Source: Streptomyces sp. (GTDB lineage Bacteria; Actinomycetota; Actinomycetes; Streptomycetales; Streptomycetaceae). Taken from it: a DNA stretch of 64,000 bases. Position 1 is the first letter of the stretch. Each line of letters opens with the position of its first letter. This document shows, piece by piece, positions 34,891-43,941 of the stretch. Where the stretch lies: contig NZ_JAEKKT010000164.1 of NCBI RefSeq assembly GCF_019510245.1, forward strand, positions 30,907-94,906, in the 5' to 3' direction. The position numbers were made by a program, and so were the translations under genes. Under the pieces are notes generated by a model. The model saw nothing but the letters and a program-made list of their open reading frames with translations. It searched no databases and had not been told where the DNA came from.

Positions 34891-35778
34891 ATGGCCGGCG
34901 TGACTCGCGTGCGGCGCCAACTGCCCACCAGCCCCTGGCTGTTCGCCGCCCCCGGGCTGCTGGTCGTCGGCGCCTTCGTGCTCTACCCGTTCGTCTCGAC
35001 GGTGGTCAACTCCTTCACGGACCGCCGCACCCTGATCCCGGGGCACTTCGTCGGGCTCGCCAACTTCCGTGAACTGATCCATGACGACATGTTCTGGACC
35101 GGCCTGCGCAACAGCACCCTGTACATCGTCGGGGTGGTCCCCGCCCTCGTCGTCCTGCCGCTGCTGCTCGCCCTGCTGGTGCAGAAGAACATCCCCGGCA
35201 TCACCTTCTTCCGGTCCGCCTTCTACACCCCGGTCGTCGCCTCGGTCGTCGTGGTCGGGCTCATCTGGGTGTGGCTGCTCGACGAACGGGGCCTGGTCAA
35301 CTCCCTGCTGGAGACCGTCGGGATCGGCCGGGTCGGCTTCCTCAGCGACCAGTGGCTGCTCCTGCTGAGCGCGATGGCGGTCACGGTCTGGAAGGGGCTC
35401 GGCTACTACATGATCATCTACCTTGCGGCGCTCGCCGACGTGCCCCGCGAGCTGCACGAGGCCGCCGCCGTGGACGGCGCCGGGGCGGTCCGCCGCTTCC
35501 TCACCGTCACCGTGCCCGCCGTCCGCTCCACCATGGTGCTGGTCGCCGCCCTGTCCTCGGTCGCCGCCTTCAAGACGTTCTCCGAGGTCTACCTGCTGGC
35601 AGGCCCGGACGGCGGCCCGGCCGGCGAGGACACCACCCTGGTGATGCTCGTCCAGCGGACCGGCACCGGACTGACCGGCCGGGTCGGCTACGCCTCGGCG
35701 CTCTCCGTCGTCGTCTTCGTGGTGACGGTGGCGCTGATGCTCCTCGTGCTGCGCGCCGACCGAAGGGAGCGGACATGA
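34891..35778 (+). CDS. Sugar ABC transporter permease (MalF-like)
   Basis: A 295-residue inner-membrane permease with six helices. The first helix WLFAAPGLLVVGAFVLYPFV is typical of CUT1 MalF-type subunits, and the cytoplasmic EAA loop reads ELHEAAAVDGAGAVRRFLTV with the conserved EAAxxDGA core. It begins seven bases after the lipoprotein stop and overlaps the next permease start by four bases (ATGA). It forms the channel for the LacI-controlled oligosaccharide importer. Confidence 0.93.
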   Translation: MAGVTRVRRQLPTSPWLFAAPGLLVVGAFVLYPFVSTVVNSFTDRRTLIPGHFVGLANFRELIHDDMFWTGLRNSTLYIVGVVPALVVLPLLLALLVQKNIPGITFFRSAFYTPVVASVVVVGLIWVWLLDERGLVNSLLETVGIGRVGFLSDQWLLLLSAMAVTVWKGLGYYMIIYLAALADVPRELHEAAAVDGAGAVRRFLTVTVPAVRSTMVLVAALSSVAAFKTFSEVYLLAGPDGGPAGEDTTLVMLVQRTGTGLTGRVGYASALSVVVFVVTVALMLLVLRADRRERT

Positions 35779-36674
35779 CCGTCACCGAGGAACCCGTGCG
35801 GACCCTGCCCCCGGCGAAGGAGACGCGCGTCACCGACGAACACGGCCGCCGCATCCGGATCGGCGAACTGGTCCTGCGCTACACCCTGCTGCTGTTCGTC
35901 CTGGCCATCACCGTGGGACCGTTCCTGTGGCAGCTGTCCACCTCGCTCAAGGGCCCCACCGAGGACATCTTCGGCTCTCCGCCCAGCTTCCTGCCGGCAC
36001 ACCCCACCCTGCACAACTACCGGCGGGTCGCCGACACCATCCCCGTCTGGGACTACGCCCTCAACTCCCTGAAGGTCGCGAGCGCGAGCGTGGTCACCAA
36101 CTGCGTCGGCTCGGCACTCGCCGGGTACGCCCTGGCCCGGCTGCGCTACCGCGGCCGCCGCATCGCCACCCTGGTCTTCGTCCTCGCGATGCTCGTCCCG
36201 GTGGAGGGCATCATCATCGCCCAGTTCACCACCATGCGCGAACTCGGCCTCAACAACACCCTGATCGGTGTCGCCCTGCCGGGCTCGATCGGCGCCATGA
36301 ACGTGCTGCTGATGCGCAACGCCTTCCTCAACCTGCCGTACGAGATCGAGGAGGCGGCCTACGTCGACGGCGCGAACGTCTGGCAGCGGTTCCTGCGGAT
36401 CGCCCTGCCGTCGGTCCGGGGCACCGTCGCCGTCGTCGCGATCTTCGCCTTCATGGGCGCCTGGGACGACTTCCTGTGGCCCCTCATCGTGCTCAGCGAC
36501 CCCTCCAGGTTCACGCTCACGATCGGCCTCAACTATCTGCACGGCACCTTCGCCAACGACGAACGCCTCGTCGCCGCCGGCACCGTGATCGCCGTGGCCC
36601 CGCTCATCGCCCTGTTCGCCTGCCTCCAGAGGTACTTCTTCCGGGGCGTCGGCGAGGGAGCCGTCAAAGGCTGA
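35775..36674 (+). CDS. Sugar ABC transporter permease (MalG-like)
   Basis: A 299-residue permease with six helices. After a charged N-terminal cytoplasmic segment of about 35 residues come LVLRYTLLLFVLAITVGPFLW, SVVTNCVGSALAGYALARL and the EAA loop EIEEAAYVDGANVWQRFLRI. The long periplasmic loop FGSPPSFLPAHPTLHNY is typical of MalG-type CUT1 subunits. ATG 35775 overlaps the previous stop. It pairs with the MalF-like gene and the binding protein. Confidence 0.93.
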   Translation: MTVTEEPVRTLPPAKETRVTDEHGRRIRIGELVLRYTLLLFVLAITVGPFLWQLSTSLKGPTEDIFGSPPSFLPAHPTLHNYRRVADTIPVWDYALNSLKVASASVVTNCVGSALAGYALARLRYRGRRIATLVFVLAMLVPVEGIIIAQFTTMRELGLNNTLIGVALPGSIGAMNVLLMRNAFLNLPYEIEEAAYVDGANVWQRFLRIALPSVRGTVAVVAIFAFMGAWDDFLWPLIVLSDPSRFTLTIGLNYLHGTFANDERLVAAGTVIAVAPLIALFACLQRYFFRGVGEGAVKG

Positions 36675-36703
36675 ACCCCGTCCACCGCCAGCAAGGAACA
36701 CAC

Positions 36704-37942
36704 ATGCCTCCTGCCGTGCGTCTCGGCGTCAACTACACCCCCAGCGAAGGGTGGTTCCACCACTGGCTCGACTTCGACCTGGACTCGGTACGCGCCGACC
36801 TCGACTCGATCGCCGCGCTGGGCCTCGACCACATCCGGGTCTTCCCGCTGTGGCCCTACTTCCAGCCCAACCGCTCGCTGATCCGGCCGCGCGCCGTCGA
36901 GCAGCTCGTCGCCCTCGCGGACGCGGCGGCCGAGCGCGGCTTGGACGTCAACGTCGACGGCCTCCAGGGACACCTGAGCAGTTTCGACTTCCTGCCCGCC
37001 TGGACCCGTACCTGGCACCGGCGCAACCTCTTCACCGACCCGCACGTCGTCGAGGGCGAGGCGGCCTACCTGCGCACCCTCGCCGCGGCCCTCGCGGACC
37101 GGCCCAACTTCATCGGGATGACCATCGGCAACGAGGTCAACCAGTTCGCCGCCGGCCCGCACCCCGATCCCGACCGGATCGGCGCAGCGGACGCGGAACA
37201 GTGGCTCGTCAGGCTGCTGGCCGCCTGCGCCGAGGGCGCCCCCGGGGGACTGCACCTGCACGCCTCCTACGACGCCGCCTGGTACCAGGACGACCAGCCC
37301 TTCACCCCCGCCCACTCGGCCCGCCTCGGGGCGGTCACCGCCGTGCACTCGTGGGTCTTCGACGGCACCGCCCAGCGGCACGGCCGCGCCGCCGTGCAGA
37401 CCGAGCAGCACGCCGCCTACCTCGTCGAGTTGAGCAAGGCCTGGGCCGAGGACGCGCACCGGCCCGTCTGGCTCCAGGAAGTGGGCGCGCCCGCGCCGCT
37501 GATCCCCGCCGAGCACGCGGCCGCCTTTGCCGAGGCGACGATCACCGCCGTCCTCGACTGCCCCGACCTGTGGGGCGTCACCTGGTGGTGCTCCCACGAC
37601 GTCAGCCGGAGCCTCGCCGACTTCCCCGAACTCGAATACGGGCTCGGCCTGCTGACCAACGACCGCAAGCCCAAGGACATCGCCCACGTCCTCGCGGCGG
37701 CCGAGCCCGCGGCGGCGCGGACCCGCGGCACGGCGCTCGTCGTGCCCGCCGACCCGGCGCTGCGCTCCCGGAGCGCGCCCGGCGGACCCGTCTTCGACGC
37801 GTGGTTCCGGTTGGTCGCCGACGGCGCGCGCCCCACCACAGTGCTGGACGCGTACGCCGCCGACAAGGAACACCTTGCCGCGCGCGGCATCACTGAGGTC
37901 GTTACTCCCGACCAGGTACTCCCCACCGTTCCTGGGCGGTGA
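36704..37942 (+). CDS. GH5-like glycoside hydrolase (beta-mannosidase/mannanase type)
   Basis: A 412-residue cytoplasmic TIM-barrel hydrolase of the GH-A clan. Seen: LGVNYTPSEGWFHHWLDFD at the start, IAALGLDHIRVFPLWPYFQ, the acid/base motif FIGMTIGNEVNQF (NE) near residue 142 and the nucleophile region RPVWLQEVGAPAP (QE) near residue 258, followed by WGVTWWCSHD. The NE...QE pair is the clan GH-A signature. The subfamily resembles putative beta-mannosidases/glucanases of GH5; the exact bond is not certain. There is no signal peptide, so it would act on imported oligosaccharides. It starts 30 bases after the permease with AAGGAA upstream. Confidence 0.8.
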   Translation: MPPAVRLGVNYTPSEGWFHHWLDFDLDSVRADLDSIAALGLDHIRVFPLWPYFQPNRSLIRPRAVEQLVALADAAAERGLDVNVDGLQGHLSSFDFLPAWTRTWHRRNLFTDPHVVEGEAAYLRTLAAALADRPNFIGMTIGNEVNQFAAGPHPDPDRIGAADAEQWLVRLLAACAEGAPGGLHLHASYDAAWYQDDQPFTPAHSARLGAVTAVHSWVFDGTAQRHGRAAVQTEQHAAYLVELSKAWAEDAHRPVWLQEVGAPAPLIPAEHAAAFAEATITAVLDCPDLWGVTWWCSHDVSRSLADFPELEYGLGLLTNDRKPKDIAHVLAAAEPAAARTRGTALVVPADPALRSRSAPGGPVFDAWFRLVADGARPTTVLDAYAADKEHLAARGITEVVTPDQVLPTVPGR

Positions 37943-38268
37943 GCGCATTGAATCCGCGCACCGGCACGCCCCGAACGGCCTTGGGCGCACTGGTCGTCCG
38001 CTTGCGCAACCGGGCGGCGTCACGGATCCCGTCCGTGGTCCGGCCCCGGAAGGGCGGAGTCCCTCACGACCTGGCCTGTGTGTGCGGCCAGAGGCGACGG
38101 GGAGGCCCTGAACCATCTCGCTGGTGGAGCAGGGGCCCCGCACGCTGGCGCCGCACCCGGCGTCCCAGGTCGCATGATTACGCTACCTCGTTGTCCCTCC
38201 GCCGCTGCAAGCCAGTGGGCCGACCATCACACGTTCGAGTTAACGAACCCCTGTGTGCCGTTTCTGAG
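37943..38268. other. Unrecognised DNA ahead of the truncated GH85 gene
   Basis: About 325 bases that should hold the signal peptide and first domain of the GH85 gene but do not. The frame is open on the plus strand yet arginine/proline-rich and unlike a protein of this family. One AT-richer patch (TTCGAGTTAACGAACC, about 38234-38249) precedes the point where GH85 homology begins. No transposase is recognised. Confidence 0.4.
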
Positions 38269-39933
38269 CTCTCCCAGGGCTCGGCCACCGCCGACTACTA
38301 CGCCCTCACCCACTGGGCGTACCTCGACGAACTGGTCTTCTGGGGCGGCTCGGCCGGAGAAGGGCTGATCCTCGCCCCGAACGCACCGATCGTCGACGCC
38401 GCCCACCGGCACGGCGTCCCCGTCCTCGGCAACATCTTCCTGCCGCCCACCGCCTACGGCGGCCGGCTCCAGTGGACCCGCGACCTGGTCCAGACGGACG
38501 CCACCGGGCACCACCCGCTCGCCGCCCAGCTCGTCGCCCTGGCCGCCGCCTACGGCTTCGACGGCTGGTTCGTGAACGCCGAGACCGGCGGCGGCAACAC
38601 CGCCCTCGGCGCCGCCGTGCTCGGCTTCGTCACCGAGCTCAAGTCCCTCGCGGCGGCCCGGGGACAGCGGGTCACCTGGTACGACGCGATGACCGTCAAC
38701 GGCACCGTCAGCTGGCAGGGCGCGCTGAACAGCCAGAACCAGGCCTTCTTCCAGGCGGCCGACGACATGTTCGTCGACTTCCGGTGGAGCGCCTCGACCC
38801 TCGCCTCCTCGGGCACGAAGGCGGTCCAGCTCGGCCGCAGCCGCTACGAGCTGTGGGCCGGGGTCGACGTGGAGTCCAACGGCTCGGACACCTCCGTGGA
38901 CTGGGACGCGATGGTGCCCGGCGGCTCCGCACACCTCACGTCCATCGGCTTCTACCGGCCCGAGTGGACCCGCAACCACCTGCCCGCGACTCGCACCCCC
39001 GGCGACTTCCACGCCGCCGACGACCGGTTCTGGACCGGGCGGTCACTGGACCCGTCCCGGCCCGACGGCACGGACCCGTGGCGGGCACCGGCCGTGTCGG
39101 TGGCCGACCGTTCGACGGTGTCGGCGGTGCCGTTCGCGAGCGCCTTCAACACCGGGCACGGGCTGCGCTGGTACGAGGACGGCGAGGTCACCTCGGACAC
39201 GCCCTGGAACCACCTCGGCCTCCAGGACCGGCTCCCGTCCCGGCGCTGGGCGGTACGGACGGCCGGCACCAGGCCGGCCGTGACCTTCGACTTCGCGGAC
39301 GCCTGGCGGGGCGGCAGCAGCGTGCTGGTGGACGGCGCCCTGGACCAGCCCGTGGTCCTCGAACTCTACGCGACCCGGCTCCCGATCACCGACCGGACGG
39401 TCGTCGAGCTGACGTACCGGACCGACGCCGGGAACGTGGACGCCGAACTGGCCGTCGCCACCGCCGAACCGGGCAGCGCCGGCACGGCACCGCCGTACAC
39501 CTGTCTGCCCGTTGCCGCCGCAGCCGGCTGGTCGACCGCGACCGTCCCGCTCACCGGCCTCGCCGGCACGGTGCACGCCCTCGGCGTCCGTCTCACGGCG
39601 AGCGACGGGCCGGTCCGGTGGCGGCTCGGCGCGATCGCCGTACGGGAGGAGGCGGGCAACCCGGCCGCTCCCGCCGACCCGCGGGTCACGGCGGCCGACG
39701 GCGGAAACCTGCGCCTCGCCTGGGGCGCGGCACCCTCCGCCGTGCGCCACTACACCCTGCACCGCCTCCTCCCCGACGGCACCCGGCGCTTCCTCGGCGC
39801 CACCGGCCAGCGGGCCTACTTCCTGACCGGCCTCCAGCCGGAGCAGGGAGAGACGACGGCGCGGTTCGAAGTGCGTGCCGTAGGGGAGCTGTACACCTCG
39901 TCGGACCCCGTGACCGTCACGCACACCTGGTAA
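38269..39933 (+). pseudogene. GH85 endo-beta-N-acetylglucosaminidase, 5' truncated
   Basis: From base 38269 the frame reads LSQGSATADYYALTHWAYLDELVFWGG and continues through the GH85 catalytic region GFDGWFVNAETGGGN, with the asparagine and acid glutamate (N-x-E) of this family, to WYDAMTVNG, DDMFVDFRW and a C-terminal beta-sandwich with Ig-like end. GH85 enzymes cut the chitobiose core of N-glycans. Normal members begin with a signal peptide and about 80 more residues; here they are replaced by unrelated sequence and no proper start exists (the nearest is a GTG at 37939). The enzyme would not be exported. The catalytic core itself is undamaged. Confidence 0.75.
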
Positions 39934-39960
39934 CCGTCACCAACCAACGGAGCACCCCAC

Positions 39961-42900
39961 ATGCATGACGACCGCAGCCTGGTCGAAGCCCGCCTGAGGC
40001 GCGTCCTCGACGAGCGCATCCGCCCCGCCGTGTACCCCGAGTCCGTGCCGCTCGACGTCGCGGTGTGGCACGCGCCCGGCGAGCCCGTGCCGGTAGACGA
40101 GGGGCTCGCGGCCGAGCCCGAGCCGATCGAGGTGGGCGCCCGGTGGGGTGCCCCGTGGGGCACCAGCTGGTTCCGGGTGACCGGAACCGTTCCCGAGGAG
40201 TGGGCCGGACGGACCGTGGAGGCCCTCCTCGACCTCGGCTTCGACGAGAACATGCCCGGCTTCCAGTGCGAGGGCCTGGTCTACCGTCCCGACGGCAGCC
40301 CGGTGAAGGGCCTCAACCCGCGTAACCAGTGGGTCCGCGTCGGCGCCCCCGCCGAGGGCGGCGAACAGGTCCGGCTGCACATCGAGGCCGCCTCCAACCC
40401 CGTCATCCTCGACTACCACCCGTTCCGGCCCACCTGGCTCGGCGACAAGGAGACCGCCGGGCGGGAACCGCAGTACACGCTCACCCGGATGGACCTCGCC
40501 GTCTTCGACGAGACCGTGTGGCAGCTCGTGATCGACCTGGAGGTGCTCGGCGAGCTGATGGCCGAGCTGCCGGCCGACGCACAGCGCCGCCACGAGATCC
40601 TGCGCGCGGTCGAACGGGCCCTGGACGCGGTCGACCTCCAGGACGTGAACGGCACGGCCGCCCAGGCCCGTGCCCGCCTCGCCGACGTCCTCTCCACCCC
40701 CGCCGCCCCCTCCGCACACCGGATCAGCGCGGTAGGGCATGCGCACATCGACTCGGCGTGGCTGTGGCCGCTGCGCGAGACGGTCCGGAAGGTGGCCCGT
40801 ACGACGGCCAACATGACCGCCCTCATCGAGGACGAGCCCGACTTCGTGTTCGCCATGTCCCAGGCCCAGCAGTGGGCCTGGGTGAAGGAACACCGGCCCG
40901 AGGTGTGGGCGCGGGTGAAGAAGGCGGTCGCCGAGGGGCGGTTCGTACCGGCCGGCGGGATGTGGGTGGAGTCGGACACCAACATGCCGGGCTCGGAGGC
41001 GATGGCCCGTCAGTTCGTGCACGGCAAGAGGTTCTTCCTCGAGGAGTTCGGCATCGAGAACGACGAGGCGTGGCTGCCCGACACCTTCGGTTTCGCCGCC
41101 GGACTCCCGCAGATCATCAGGGCGGCGGGCTCGACCCGGCTGCTCACCCAGAAGATCTCCTGGTCCCAGACGAACAAGTTCCCGCACCACACCTTCCAGT
41201 GGGAGGGCATCGACGGCACCCGGATCTTCACCCACTTCCCGCCCGTCGACACCTACAACTGCTCCATGAAGGGGAGCGAACTCGCCCACGCGTCCCGCAA
41301 CTTCAAGGACAAGGGGCGGGCCCGGCACTCCCTCGCACCCACCGGGTGGGGCGACGGGGGCGGCGGCACCACCCGCGAGATGGTCGCCAAGGCGGCCCGG
41401 GTCCGGGACCTGGAGGGCTCGGCGGCGGTCGTCTGGGAGACCCCGGAGCAGTTCTTCGACAAGGCCGAGGCCGAATACCCGGACCCGCCCGTCTGGGTGG
41501 GCGAGCTCTACCTGGAACTGCACCGTGCCACCCTCACCAGCCAGGCGAAGACCAAGCAGGGCAACCGGCGCAGCGAGCACCTCCTGCGCGAGGCCGAACT
41601 GTGGGCGGCGACGGCGGCCGTACGCACCGGCTTCCCCTACCCCTACGAGGAGCTGGACCGCATCTGGAAGACGGTCCTGCTCCACCAGTTCCACGACATC
41701 CTGCCGGGGTCGTCGATCGCCTGGGTGCACCGGGAGGCGAGGGCGACCTACGAGCGGATCGCGACCGAGCTCGCCCGGATCGTCGACGCGGCCCAGCGGG
41801 CCCTTGCGGGGGAGGGCGACCGGCCGCTGCTGTTCAACGCGGCGCCGCACGGCCGGGGCGGCGTCCCCGCCGGGGGCGCGGCGCAGGAGCAGCCGTCCGG
41901 CGAGGTGACCGTGTCGGACCGGCCCGAGGGCGGACACGTCCTCGCCAACGGCCTGCTGCGGATCGAGATCGACGCCCGCGGCCTCGTCGTCTCCGCCTAC
42001 GACCTCGACGCCGACCGCGAGACCGTCGCCCCGGGCGCGGCCGCCAATCTCCTCCAACTCCACCCGGACTTCCCGAACATGTGGGACGCCTGGGACGTCG
42101 ACGCCTTCTACCGCAACGCGGTCACGGACCTCACGCAGACCGACGAGCTGACGGCCGGCGAGGAGGGAGTGCGGATCGTGCGGTCCTTCGGCTCGTCCCG
42201 GGTCACCCAGGTGCTGTCGCTGGCACCGGGGGAGCGCCGGCTGCTGATCGACACGGAGGTCGACTGGCACGAGACGGAGAAGTTCCTGAAGCTGGCCTTC
42301 CCCCTGGACGTGCACGCCGAACGGTACGCGTCCGAGACCCAGTTCGGTCACTTCCACCGCCCGACCCACACCAACACCTCATGGGAGGCGGCGAAGTTCG
42401 AGGCCTGCAACCACCGCTTCACCCACCTGGACGAACCGGGCTGGGGCGTGGCGGTCGTCAACGACTCGACCTACGGCCACGACGTCACCCGCAGCGTCCG
42501 CACCGACGGCGACAGGGGGACGACGACCACGGTCCGTGTCTCCCTCCTGCGCGCCCCCCGCTTCCCCGACCCCGAGACCGACCAGGGCATCCACCACTTC
42601 CGGCACGCCCTGGTACCGGGCGCGGGCATCGCGGACGCGGTCCGGGAGGGCTGGCGGATCAACCTGCCGGAGCGCCGGGTGACGGGCGGGCGGGAGGTGG
42701 CTCCCCTGGTCACGGTCGACAACGACGCGGTGGTGATCACAGCGGTGAAACTGGCGGACGACGGCAGCGGAGACGTGGTGGTCCGCTTCCACGAGGCGCA
42801 CGGGGGCCGTGCCAGGGCGACGCTGACGGCGAACTTCGAGACCCGTGGGGTCATGGTCACGGACCTGCTGGAACGCCCCCTGACCGACGTAGCCGCACCA

Positions 42901-42975
42901 GCTCTTGAGGAGAACGGCGTGCCCCTGCGCCTGCGCCCTTTCGAACTGACGACACTGCGCTTCACGAGGGCCTGA
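39961..42975 (+). CDS. GH38 alpha-mannosidase
   Basis: A 1004-residue cytoplasmic retaining alpha-mannosidase. The zinc-binding and catalytic motifs are GHAHIDSAWLWP near residue 260, the nucleophile loop AWLPDTFGF near residue 373 and HQFHDILPGS near residue 578. An N-terminal beta domain with WGAPWGTSWFRVTG precedes the barrel, and the C-terminus ends with RLRPFELTTLRF, typical of bacterial GH38. No signal peptide, so it would finish breakdown of imported mannose oligosaccharides. ATG 39961 follows GGAGC, 27 bases after the GH85 stop. Expression with the LacI-controlled transporter operon is likely. Confidence 0.95.
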   Translation: MHDDRSLVEARLRRVLDERIRPAVYPESVPLDVAVWHAPGEPVPVDEGLAAEPEPIEVGARWGAPWGTSWFRVTGTVPEEWAGRTVEALLDLGFDENMPGFQCEGLVYRPDGSPVKGLNPRNQWVRVGAPAEGGEQVRLHIEAASNPVILDYHPFRPTWLGDKETAGREPQYTLTRMDLAVFDETVWQLVIDLEVLGELMAELPADAQRRHEILRAVERALDAVDLQDVNGTAAQARARLADVLSTPAAPSAHRISAVGHAHIDSAWLWPLRETVRKVARTTANMTALIEDEPDFVFAMSQAQQWAWVKEHRPEVWARVKKAVAEGRFVPAGGMWVESDTNMPGSEAMARQFVHGKRFFLEEFGIENDEAWLPDTFGFAAGLPQIIRAAGSTRLLTQKISWSQTNKFPHHTFQWEGIDGTRIFTHFPPVDTYNCSMKGSELAHASRNFKDKGRARHSLAPTGWGDGGGGTTREMVAKAARVRDLEGSAAVVWETPEQFFDKAEAEYPDPPVWVGELYLELHRATLTSQAKTKQGNRRSEHLLREAELWAATAAVRTGFPYPYEELDRIWKTVLLHQFHDILPGSSIAWVHREARATYERIATELARIVDAAQRALAGEGDRPLLFNAAPHGRGGVPAGGAAQEQPSGEVTVSDRPEGGHVLANGLLRIEIDARGLVVSAYDLDADRETVAPGAAANLLQLHPDFPNMWDAWDVDAFYRNAVTDLTQTDELTAGEEGVRIVRSFGSSRVTQVLSLAPGERRLLIDTEVDWHETEKFLKLAFPLDVHAERYASETQFGHFHRPTHTNTSWEAAKFEACNHRFTHLDEPGWGVAVVNDSTYGHDVTRSVRTDGDRGTTTTVRVSLLRAPRFPDPETDQGIHHFRHALVPGAGIADAVREGWRINLPERRVTGGREVAPLVTVDNDAVVITAVKLADDGSGDVVVRFHEAHGGRARATLTANFETRGVMVTDLLERPLTDVAAPALEENGVPLRLRPFELTTLRFTRA

Positions 42976-42981
42976 GCCACA

Positions 42982-43028
42982 GCGCCCCGTCAGGGGCGCC
43001 GGGGGCACCCCCGGCCGAAGGCCGGGGG
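42982..43028. terminator. Nested hairpins between convergent GH38 and GntR genes
   Basis: GCGCCCC/GGGGCGC (42982-42988/42993-42999), CCGGGGG/CCCCCGG (42999-43005/43008-43014) and CCCCCGGCC/GGCCGGGGG with loop GAA (43008-43016/43020-43028) overlap each other. Strong, U-less stems between two convergent stops are a good bidirectional terminator. The tail GAGGAACTGCGCG matches the end of the 14684-type repeat. Confidence 0.65.
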
Positions 43029-43075
43029 AGGAACTGCGCGCTCAGCCCCCACGCACCCGCAGCCGCGACACCGCA

Positions 43076-43777
43076 CTAGGTGCCGAGCTGCGCCCGCAAC
43101 CACTCCTCCACCTCCCCCACATGCGCAGCCGCCGCAGCCCTCGCCGCCTCCGGATCCCGGGCGACGAGGGCACGGTGAATCGCCGCATGTTCCCGCCGCG
43201 TCCGATCGAACGCCCCCTCCTCCTCGTACCCCCGCCACACCCGCGCCCGGAACGTCCGCGACGACAGCCCCTCCAGGATCGCGGCCATCGTGTCGTTCCC
43301 CGCGGCCCCCGCGATCACCCGGTGGAACGCGAGGTCGTGCGCGAGGATCTCCTCGGGATCGTCCGTCGCGTTCATCGCCGCGAGGTGCTTCTCCACCTCC
43401 GCCAGCTGATCGGCCGTGATCCGCGCGGCGGCCAGCGCCGTCGCCGTCGACTCCAGCACCCGCCGCACCTCCAGCAGCTCCACCAGCCGCGGCCCGCGGG
43501 ACAGGTCGGCGACCACACCGAACGTCTCCAGCAGGTCACCCGCCTCCAGCTGGGTGACGTAGATGCCCGAGCCGTGCCGGGCCTCGAGCACGCCCAGGAC
43601 CGTCAGCGCGCGGATCGCCTCGCGCATGGAACTGCGGGACATGCCCAGCTGGGCGGCGAGATCCCGTTCGGTCGGCAGCCGCTGACCCGGCTCCAGGCGG
43701 CCTTCCGCGATCATCGCCTTGATCCGCTCGATGGCGCGCTGCGTCACCGTGCCCTTCTGTGGCGCCGTCTCGTCCAC
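43076..43777 (-). CDS. GntR/FadR-subfamily transcriptional regulator
   Basis: A 233-residue repressor. Winged helix: QRAIERIKAMIAEGRLEPGQ, LPTERDLAAQLGMSRSSMREA, HGSGIYVTQL. The C-terminal FCD domain has VRRVLESTATALAAARIT, DLAFHRVIAGAAGND and EHAAIHRALVARDPEAARAA, with histidines for a metal/ligand site. It is divergent from a second sugar ABC operon and L-fucose genes. A palindrome GTGGTC-C-GACCAC, the FadR-type TGGTnnnACCA pattern, sits in the shared promoter region. GTG 43777 has AGGAGG at good distance. Probably controls the fucose genes, effector likely a pathway intermediate (inference). Confidence 0.92.
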   Translation of the reverse strand: MDETAPQKGTVTQRAIERIKAMIAEGRLEPGQRLPTERDLAAQLGMSRSSMREAIRALTVLGVLEARHGSGIYVTQLEAGDLLETFGVVADLSRGPRLVELLEVRRVLESTATALAAARITADQLAEVEKHLAAMNATDDPEEILAHDLAFHRVIAGAAGNDTMAAILEGLSSRTFRARVWRGYEEEGAFDRTRREHAAIHRALVARDPEAARAAAAAHVGEVEEWLRAQLGT

Positions 43778-43820
43778 ACCGCTCCTCCTGTCGCCGGTGC
43801 GCCGAAGTCTAACCAGCGAG

Positions 43821-43897
43821 GTGGTCCGACCACTATGGCCCAACAGGCGGGAAATTCGCGTCTGCGGGGTGTTGAAAGGGCCGAGTGGTCTGATAAG
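43821..43897. promoter_or_regulatory. GntR/FadR operator candidates
   Basis: GTGGTCCGACCAC at 43821-43833 is a perfect inverted repeat around a single base. GTGGTCTGATAAG at 43885-43897 repeats its left half. Both lie between the divergent gntR and transporter starts; the TGGTC...GACCA pattern is the usual FadR-subfamily site. Confidence 0.65.
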
Positions 43898-43941
43898 TAT
43901 GCGGGCATCTGCTCGAACACGCTCGATGAGGAGCTGCCCAG

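Noticed and set aside
39937..42369. 810-codon minus-strand frame over the GH38 gene
   Set aside because: Shadow frame; GH38 catalytic motifs are on the plus strand.
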